Shown here: positions 59,046-64,000 of the stretch, piece after piece
How the letters are laid out: every line of letters begins with the position of its first letter
Position numbering within the stretch: the first letter of the stretch is position 1
DNA from: Amycolatopsis mediterranei
GTDB taxonomy: Bacteria > Actinomycetota > Actinomycetes > Mycobacteriales > Pseudonocardiaceae
NCBI RefSeq assembly: GCF_026017845.1
Contig: NZ_CP100416.1
Location: 386,972 to 450,971, forward strand
Direction of reading: 5' to 3'
DNA: 64,000 bases
Translations under genes and position numbers: made by a program
Notes under the pieces: generated by a model
Told to the model about the DNA's origin: nothing
The model's database searches: none
What the model saw: the letters and a program-made list of their open reading frames with translations, nothing else

Positions 59046-59684
59046 TCACAGCAAGCCGGCTTCGCGGGCCCGTGCTCCGGCCTGGAACCGGGACGACGCG
59101 CCCAGCAGCTCCATCAGCTCCGCCACCCGGCGCCGGTAGGTGCGCAGGCCGACGCCGAGGGCACGGGCCGCCGTCTCGTCCTTGCAGCCCGACGCCAGCT
59201 GCTCCAGGATCTCCTGCGCGCCCAGCTCGGCGAACCGCGCCTGGTAGGACTCGAGGTCGGTCGCGGCGTGCCAGGCCGCTTCGAACAGCGACTGGATGCC
59301 CTGCACCAACCCCGGGCTGCTGATCACCGTGTAGCCGCGGACGCCGCCGACCTGGTCGCCGGCCACGATCGCGATGCGGCGGTCGAGCAGGATCGTCTCG
59401 TTGATCTCGCGTTCGGTGATCCGGATCCGGGCGCCGTGCGCGGCGATCTGCCGCAGGTGGTCGGCCAATCCGGCGTCGAACAGCACGCCGGGCTGGTAGA
59501 TCTTGCGCACGGTCATCCCGCGCACCTGCTGCTCACGCTCGGGCGCGCTCGGGTGCGCCACCGACCACGTGTGCAGGTCGCGCGCCGCGCAGGAAATCTC
59601 CGTCGCGAGCTCGAAGAGATGCGCGGTCCGCTCGAACAGCTCGGCTTCGCCGCGCACCATGACGACGTCAGTCACCTTCTCCAC
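59046..59684 (-). CDS. LuxR-type HTH regulator with N-terminal sensor region
   Basis: 212 residues from GTG 59684 (ATG 59660 possible). The C-terminal HTH reads EILEQLASGCKDETAARALGVGLRTYRRRVAELMELLGASSRFQAGARARE; the N-terminal part (VRKIYQPGVLFDAGLADHLRQIAAHGARIRITE, ILLDRRIAIVAGDQ) resembles the TrmB/phospholipase-like sensor of actinobacterial HTH proteins. Divergent from an aldo/keto reductase that it may control. Confidence 0.87.
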   Translation of the reverse strand: MEKVTDVVMVRGEAELFERTAHLFELATEISCAARDLHTWSVAHPSAPEREQQVRGMTVRKIYQPGVLFDAGLADHLRQIAAHGARIRITEREINETILLDRRIAIVAGDQVGGVRGYTVISSPGLVQGIQSLFEAAWHAATDLESYQARFAELGAQEILEQLASGCKDETAARALGVGLRTYRRRVAELMELLGASSRFQAGARAREAGLL

Positions 59685-59696
59685 GTGTTCCAGTGT

Positions 59697-59710
59697 GGCA
59701 GCAACCTGCC
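59697..59710. promoter_or_regulatory. Inverted repeat between divergent LuxR-type and aldo/keto reductase genes
   Basis: GGCAG, four bases, CTGCC (59697-59710) lies 12 bases before the regulator start and 41 before the reductase start. Candidate operator; short arms make this tentative. Confidence 0.4.
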
Positions 59711-59751
59711 AAACCCGGTGGTCACGCGGCCTCCGCCGGAAGGCTGGTGCC

Positions 59752-60621
59752 ATGACCACGAACACGCTCCCCGCCGCCGCGGCGGGCACCTGGAAGCTCG
59801 GCTCCTTCGAAGTCAACCGCCTCGGGTTCGGCGCCATGCGCCTGATGTCCACATCGGACGGTGGCATCCGCGCCCGCGAGACGTCGCTCGCCGTGCTGCG
59901 CCGCGCCGTCGAGCTCGGCGTGAACCACATCGACACGGCCGCGTTCTACTTCGCCGGCCCGCGCTCGGCGAACGAACTGATCAACCGCGCGCTCTCGCCG
60001 TACGACGACCTGGTCCTCACCACCAAGGTCGGTCCGGGCCGCGACTTCGAGGGCACCTTCCACACCGCCCGGCCCGAACAGCTGCGCGCCCAGGTCGAAG
60101 AGAACCTGCGCGCGCTGGGTCTCGACCACCTCGACGTCGTCAACTACCGGATCGGCCAGGCCCTCGACCGCGGCACCGGCTCGCTCGCCGACGGCTTCGG
60201 CGCGCTCGCCGAACTGCGCGACGCCGGGCTGATCCGCGAGCTGGGCATCTCCAACGTCGGCCCGGAGCACCTCACCGAGGCCCTCGCGATCGCGCCCGTC
60301 GTCTGCGTCCAGAACCAGTACGGCCTGACCGCCCGCCGCGAGGACGACGAACTCGTCCGGATGTGCGCCGAGCGCGGGATCGCCTTCGTGCCGTTCTTCG
60401 CCGTCGCGAGCGCGACGGGGGAGGACGCGCGGGTGGCCGAGGTCGCCCGCCGCCACGACGCCACCCCGGCGCAGGTGCGGCTCGCGTGGACCCTGCACCA
60501 GGGCCCGCACGTCCTCGCCATCCCCGGCACCGGCGATGTCGCGCACCTCGAACAGAACGTCGCCGCGGCCGCGCTGGAGCTCACCGAGGACGATTTGGCG
60601 ACCCTGGACGGGAACGGGTGA
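59752..60621 (+). CDS. Aldo/keto reductase
   Basis: 289 residues. LGFGAMRLM, the Asp/Tyr pair in GVNHIDTAAFYFAGPRSANELINRAL, Lys in DLVLTTKVGPG, GISNVGPEHL and AIPGTGDVAHLEQNVAAAAL for NADPH. The His of the usual tetrad (near VVNYR) is replaced, common in the AKR13-like group. It reduces carbonyl compounds; substrate unknown. Confidence 0.92.
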   Translation: MTTNTLPAAAAGTWKLGSFEVNRLGFGAMRLMSTSDGGIRARETSLAVLRRAVELGVNHIDTAAFYFAGPRSANELINRALSPYDDLVLTTKVGPGRDFEGTFHTARPEQLRAQVEENLRALGLDHLDVVNYRIGQALDRGTGSLADGFGALAELRDAGLIRELGISNVGPEHLTEALAIAPVVCVQNQYGLTARREDDELVRMCAERGIAFVPFFAVASATGEDARVAEVARRHDATPAQVRLAWTLHQGPHVLAIPGTGDVAHLEQNVAAAALELTEDDLATLDGNG

Positions 60622-60754
60622 AATCGCCGGAATGTCTCGCCGGGGAATCGATCGGGTGAACGCGGCCTGAAGCCCCGGCGAACTTGTCCTCCGCAGGTGT
60701 CGCGGTGCTCACGACAAGGCGGACAACGCTAGGCCGAAGGGCCACTTCTCAGCT

Positions 60755-60760
60755 TACGAT
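60755..60760 (+). promoter_or_regulatory. -10 element of leaderless senX3 transcript
   Basis: TACGAT ends six bases before GTG 60767; no Shine-Dalgarno sequence is present. A -35 or PHO box was not recognised. Confidence 0.5.
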
Positions 60761-60766
60761 CGGCCC

Positions 60767-62008
60767 GTGACCACGCCTGTTTCACTCGCATTGGCCATCG
60801 GAGCTCTGGTGGCCGGTGCGGTGGTCGGCTACTTCCTGGCGCGGGCCCGCACCCGCCGGGAAGAGGTCCGGCCACCGGGTCCGACCGTCGCCGAGCTCCT
60901 CGAACGGCTGGTCCGCTCCTCCAACAACGGCATCGTCGTGCTCAACCGGTTCGGCGACATGGTGCTGCACAACCCGCGTGCCTACGAGCTGGGCCTGGTC
61001 AAGGTCAACCAGGCCGACCCGCGGGCCCGCAAGGCCGCCGAGCAGGTCGTCGAGACCGACGAAGCCCTGGAAATCGATCTCTCGCCGCTCGAAGCGCGCG
61101 GCCGCCAGCCGGAGGCGGTGCTCGGCCAGGTCCGGCCGCTCGGCGACGGCTTCACCGTCGTCGAGGCCGTCGACCACTCCGAAGCCATCCGGCTGGAGGC
61201 CGTCCGCCGCGACTTCGTCGCCAACGTCAGCCACGAGCTCAAGACCCCGGTCGGCGCGATCGCGCTGCTCACCGAGGCCGTGCTCGACGCCGCCGAGGAC
61301 GTCGCGGAGGTCCGCCGCTTCGGCGGCAAGATCCTGCGCGAGTCCACCCGGCTCGGCCAGCTCGTCACCGAGCTGATCGCGCTGTCGCGGCTGCAGGGCG
61401 CCGAACGGCTGCCCGACCTCAACGTCGTCGAGGTCGACGCGGTCGTCCGCGAGGCGCTCGGCCGCACCACCCTCTCGGCCGAGTCGGCGGACATCCGGAT
61501 CACCACCGACAACCCGAGCGGCCTGCTCATCGAGGGCGACCGGACGCTGCTGGTCACCGCGCTGTCGAACCTGCTGGAGAACGCGGTCGCGTACTCGCCG
61601 GCCGGCAGCCCGGTGTCGATCTCCCGGCGGCTCGCCGACGGGATGGTCGAGATCGCCGTCACCGACCGCGGCATCGGCATCGCCGAGGACGAGCAGCAGC
61701 GCGTGTTCGAGCGCTTCTACCGGGCCGACAAGGCCCGCTCCCGCGCCACCGGCGGCACCGGCCTCGGCCTGGCGATCGTCAAGCACGTCGCGGCCAACCA
61801 CGGCGGCTCCGTCGGGCTGTGGAGCCGTCAGGGCACCGGCTCGACGTTCACCCTGCGCATCCCCGCGCACGTCAGCCCCGAACCGGCCACCGAGCCGGCG
61901 CGGGCGGCCAAGACCTCGCCGGCACCGCGGCAGGAGAAGACCCCCGAGCGCACCCAGAGGCTCGTGGTTACCGGGCAGGACAGCCCAGATCATGGAGGAA
62001 ACCTGTGA
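60767..62008 (+). CDS. senX3: Sensor histidine kinase of the phosphate two-component system
   Basis: 413 residues. One N-terminal membrane helix (LALAIGALVAGAVVGYFLA), a PAS domain (about 45-135, SNNGIVVLNRFGDMVLHNPRAYEL), and HisKA with the phosphorylated His156 in DFVANVSHELKTPVGAIALL. The ATPase boxes are NLLENAVAYSP (N), VTDRGIGIAEDE (G1) and GTGLGLAIVKHVA (G2). A Pro/Thr-rich tail follows. Senses phosphate limitation together with the PstSCAB/PhoU system in related species. Couples to regX3 by a 4-base overlap. Confidence 0.95.
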   Translation: MTTPVSLALAIGALVAGAVVGYFLARARTRREEVRPPGPTVAELLERLVRSSNNGIVVLNRFGDMVLHNPRAYELGLVKVNQADPRARKAAEQVVETDEALEIDLSPLEARGRQPEAVLGQVRPLGDGFTVVEAVDHSEAIRLEAVRRDFVANVSHELKTPVGAIALLTEAVLDAAEDVAEVRRFGGKILRESTRLGQLVTELIALSRLQGAERLPDLNVVEVDAVVREALGRTTLSAESADIRITTDNPSGLLIEGDRTLLVTALSNLLENAVAYSPAGSPVSISRRLADGMVEIAVTDRGIGIAEDEQQRVFERFYRADKARSRATGGTGLGLAIVKHVAANHGGSVGLWSRQGTGSTFTLRIPAHVSPEPATEPARAAKTSPAPRQEKTPERTQRLVVTGQDSPDHGGNL

Positions 62009-62694
62009 CCAGGGTTCTCATCGTCGAGGACGAGGAGTCGTTCGCCGACCCCCTCGCCTTCCTGCTGCGCAAGGAAGGGTTCACCGCGGCCGTGGCCGGC
62101 ACCGGCCAGGCCGCGCTGGAGGAGTTCGACCGCAACGGCGCCGACATCGTGCTGCTCGACCTCATGCTGCCCGGGATGAGCGGCACCGACGTCTGCAAGC
62201 AGCTGCGCCAGCGCTCCGCCGTGCCGGTCATCATGGTGACCGCGCGCGACAGCGAGATCGACAAGGTCGTGGGCCTCGAGCTGGGCGCGGACGACTACGT
62301 CACCAAGCCGTACTCGGCCCGCGAGCTGATCGCCCGGGTCCGCGCGGTGCTGCGCCGCGGCGGCGAGCCCGGCTCCGAGGGCGAGCTGGCTCCGCTGGTG
62401 CTGTCGGCGGGCCCGGTCCGGATGGACGTCGAGCGGCACGTGGTGACCGTCGACGGCGCCGACGTGTCGCTCCCGCTCAAGGAGTTCGACCTGCTCGAGT
62501 ACCTGCTCCGCAACGTCGGTCGCGTGCTGACGCGCGGGCAGCTGATCGACCGGGTGTGGGGCGCGGACTACGTCGGCGACACGAAGACGCTCGACGTCCA
62601 CGTGAAGCGGCTGCGGTCGAAGATCGAACCCGACCCGGGCTCGCCGCGGCACCTCGTCACGGTTCGCGGCCTGGGCTACAAGTTCGAGACGTAA
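62005..62694 (+). CDS. regX3: Response regulator of the phosphate two-component system
   Basis: 229 residues from GTG 62005 (GGAGGAA upstream). Receiver domain with acidic pair VEDEESF, phospho-acceptor Asp52 in VLLDLMLPGMSG, MVTARDS and Lys101 in DDYVTKPYS. OmpR/PhoB winged helix in the C-terminal half: LPLKEFDLLEYLLRNVGRVLTRGQLIDRVWG and TLDVHVKRLRSKIE. Activates phosphate-starvation genes, in related species including ppx-type and pst genes. Confidence 0.96.
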   Translation: MTRVLIVEDEESFADPLAFLLRKEGFTAAVAGTGQAALEEFDRNGADIVLLDLMLPGMSGTDVCKQLRQRSAVPVIMVTARDSEIDKVVGLELGADDYVTKPYSARELIARVRAVLRRGGEPGSEGELAPLVLSAGPVRMDVERHVVTVDGADVSLPLKEFDLLEYLLRNVGRVLTRGQLIDRVWGADYVGDTKTLDVHVKRLRSKIEPDPGSPRHLVTVRGLGYKFET

Positions 62695-62803
62695 GCCCGA
62701 TCAGGTGCGGTATCGCCCGATATCGGCGGCCTCGCAGGCGCGCCGGGGCGGTACCGCACCGAGTGTTGTTGGTTACATGTTCGAGACCTGACGCTGGGCC
62801 CGG

Positions 62804-62809
62804 TACCCT
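62804..62809 (+). promoter_or_regulatory. -10 element before ppx
   Basis: TACCCT lies eight bases before GTG 62818, and no Shine-Dalgarno sequence is present, so a leaderless start is likely. Confidence 0.4.
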
Positions 62810-62817
62810 GGACCCCC

Positions 62818-63801
62818 GTGCGCCTAGGGGTACTCGACGTCGGTTCCAACACCGTCCACCTGCTCGTGGTCGACGCCCATCGGGGCGCCCACCCGACGCC
62901 GATGCATTCCGAGAAGTCCGTGCTGCGGCTGGCCGAGCGGATCACCCGGGGCGGTGAGCTCAGCCGGGCCGGTGCCGACGAGCTCTGCACCGCGGTCCAG
63001 TCCGCGAAGGACGCCGCCACCCGGCTCGGCTGCGAAGAGGTCATGGCGTTCGCCACCTCCGCGGTCCGCGAGGCGAAGAACTCGGTGAAGGTGCTCGCCC
63101 GGGTCGCCGAGGAAACCGGCGTCGACCTGCAGGTCCTTTCGGGTACCGACGAAGCGAGGCTCACGTTCCTCGCCGTCCGCCGCTGGTACGGCTGGTCGGC
63201 CGGGCAGCTGCTGGTGCTCGACATCGGCGGCGGCTCCCTCGAGATCGCCATGGGCCGCGACGAGGAGCCGGTGCTGGCCGAATCGCTGCCACTGGGCGCC
63301 GGGCGCACCACGCGCACCCGCTTCCGCCACGACCCGCCGACGCGCTCGGAACTCGTCGCGACGTCCGCGTGGCTGGACGACCAGCTCACCGAACTCGCGC
63401 ACAAGGTCACCAAATGGGGTGAACCCGATCGGGTCGTGGCGACGTCGAAGACGTTCCGCTCCCTCGCCAGGCTGACCGGCGCCGCCCCCTCGGCGGCGGG
63501 CCCGCGCGTCCGACGTACGCTCACGGACACCGCATTGCGCCAGCTCCTGGCCTTCATCTCGCGGATGCCCTCGGCCGATCTCGCGCACCTCGAGGGCGTC
63601 AGCTCGAGCCGATCGCACCAGCTGGTGGCGGGTGCGCTCGTCGCGCAGGCGACGATGCGGGCGCTCGGTGTGCCGGAACTCGAGATCTGCCCGTGGGCTC
63701 TGCGAGAGGGTGTCATCCTGCGGCGGCTGGACCATTCGAACAGCGCGGATGAGACTGGAGCCGCCCTCGTGGGGCGCTTCGGCGCACAGGAGGACCGGTG
63801 A
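62818..63801 (+). CDS. Ppx/GppA family exopolyphosphatase
   Basis: 327 residues. VLDVGSNTVHLLVVDAH (phosphate 1), AFATSAVREAKNSVKVLARV, GVDLQVLSGTDEARLTFLAV, LVLDIGGGSLEIAMG (phosphate 2) and SLPLGAGRTTR are the actin-like ATPase motifs of short Ppx/GppA proteins. Same length class and place as mycobacterial Ppx1 (Rv0496). Degrades polyphosphate or pppGpp. Confidence 0.94.
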   Translation: MRLGVLDVGSNTVHLLVVDAHRGAHPTPMHSEKSVLRLAERITRGGELSRAGADELCTAVQSAKDAATRLGCEEVMAFATSAVREAKNSVKVLARVAEETGVDLQVLSGTDEARLTFLAVRRWYGWSAGQLLVLDIGGGSLEIAMGRDEEPVLAESLPLGAGRTTRTRFRHDPPTRSELVATSAWLDDQLTELAHKVTKWGEPDRVVATSKTFRSLARLTGAAPSAAGPRVRRTLTDTALRQLLAFISRMPSADLAHLEGVSSSRSHQLVAGALVAQATMRALGVPELEICPWALREGVILRRLDHSNSADETGAALVGRFGAQEDR

Positions 63802-63965
63802 AAGCACGCGGCTGGACTTCCCGGACGGATAACAGGCACGGTGGAGAGGTGACGGACATGCAGAGGTCGGTGTACAGCGCGCGCGGCGCCGCCGGTGGGC
63901 CGTCGGGTACCACTCCGCGAGGTGCTGGAAGCAACTCGGTGCGCGCAGGGGATCACCAGGTATGA
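63798..63965 (+). CDS. Small hypothetical protein, 55 residues
   Basis: GTG 63798 overlaps the ppx stop by 4 and leads through a Gly/Arg/Ser-rich sequence (RSVYSARGAAGGPSG) to HQV; ATG 63858 with GGAG upstream is an alternative start. The stop overlaps the next ATG (63962). Coupled position supports expression; no family known. Confidence 0.4.
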   Translation: MKARGWTSRTDNRHGGEVTDMQRSVYSARGAAGGPSGTTPRGAGSNSVRAGDHQV

Positions 63966-64000
63966 CGGACCAGACCGGAGGCGACCAGCCGCAGAAGACC
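63962..64000 (+). CDS. Start of the next gene, cut by the window end
   Basis: ATG 63962 (overlapping the preceding stop as ATGA) begins MTDQTGGDQPQKT and runs off the window. In mycobacteria the gene after ppx1 is Rv0497, a Pro/Ala-rich membrane protein with a polar N-terminus; the 13 residues here fit but cannot prove that. Confidence 0.5.
   Translation, partial: MTDQTGGDQPQKT

Noticed and set aside
1..64000. tRNA, rRNA, prophage, insertion sequence or biosynthetic gene cluster
   Set aside because: I found no T-loop/anticodon structures, integrase, transposase, structural phage gene, or PKS/NRPS/terpene core gene.

Overview
The window is chromosomal DNA from a high-GC actinobacterium, most likely Amycolatopsis or a close relative in the Pseudonocardiaceae. 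Reasons: very high GC, many GTG starts, a mycothiol glycosyltransferase (mshA) plus a mycothiol-dependent isomerase-like enzyme, XRE-DUF5753, DUF397 and Methyltransf_19 families, and two blocks that keep mycobacterial gene order. One block resembles Rv0474-Rv0476 (XRE regulator, HbhA-like protein, DUF2516). The other resembles Rv0481c-Rv0496 (DUF2505, murB, L,D-transpeptidase, mshA, YbjN, gpm, senX3, regX3, ppx). The genus is an inference. I see no rRNA, tRNA, prophage, IS element, CRISPR array or secondary-metabolite core gene.

Layout. 1-2100: end of a ferredoxin-reductase gene and a decayed pobA. 2105-2943: an HTH-ClpN fusion gene behind a double-palindrome leaderless promoter. 3014-5459: gnd and a metallo-beta-lactamase-fold hydrolase. 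5695-8935: an XRE-DUF5753 regulator and three SAM methyltransferases. 9042-10021: small hypotheticals and a DUF397 protein. 10133-13611: an uncharacterised four-gene envelope operon with His-rich and WDxxWH motifs. 13707-18108: hydrolase, CGNR regulator, MpaB-type oxygenase, TetR and amidase. 18198-20457: a DHFR-like reductase, a D-cysteine desulfhydrase-like PLP enzyme and a DUF998 protein. 20492-22105: a PP2C-like protein and a second HTH/ClpN locus, split into two genes, with the same promoter architecture as the first. 22102-24253: divergent YczE and MocR genes. 24765-26438: a very low-complexity exported protein. 27177-29671: aminotransferase and DUF445. 29713-29849: a cluster of DnaA boxes. 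29885-32959: CGNR, VOC, two zinc-ribbon proteins and a PIMT-like methyltransferase. 33068-34590: the HbhA locus. 34805-37796: a translationally coupled YbaK / ornithine-cyclodeaminase-like / aromatic-ammonia-lyase-like operon whose lyase has an atypical MIO triad. 37969-38759: a heavily broken acetyltransferase. 38818-42861: CadD-like transporter, M15 peptidase, and an osmoprotectant ABC system with no ATPase gene. 42863-49089: methyltransferase, MarR, SRPBCC, oxidoreductase, HAD, TetR/ADH pair, purU. 49113-64000: the conserved cell-envelope, mycothiol and phosphate-sensing block.

How genes work together. murB, the L,D-transpeptidase and mshA serve peptidoglycan and mycothiol synthesis. senX3-regX3 and ppx form the phosphate/polyphosphate arm next to gpmA. 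Several regulators sit beside palindromes that look like their own operators (HTH-ClpN, CGNR, two TetR, MocR, XRE). At least eight genes show a TANNNT hexamer 6-8 bases before the start codon and no Shine-Dalgarno sequence, which suggests leaderless transcripts.

The observations I rate most interesting are the paired HTH/ClpN loci, the YbaK-OCD-lyase operon, the WDxxWH envelope operon, the DnaA-box cluster and the repeat-derived N-terminus of MshA.
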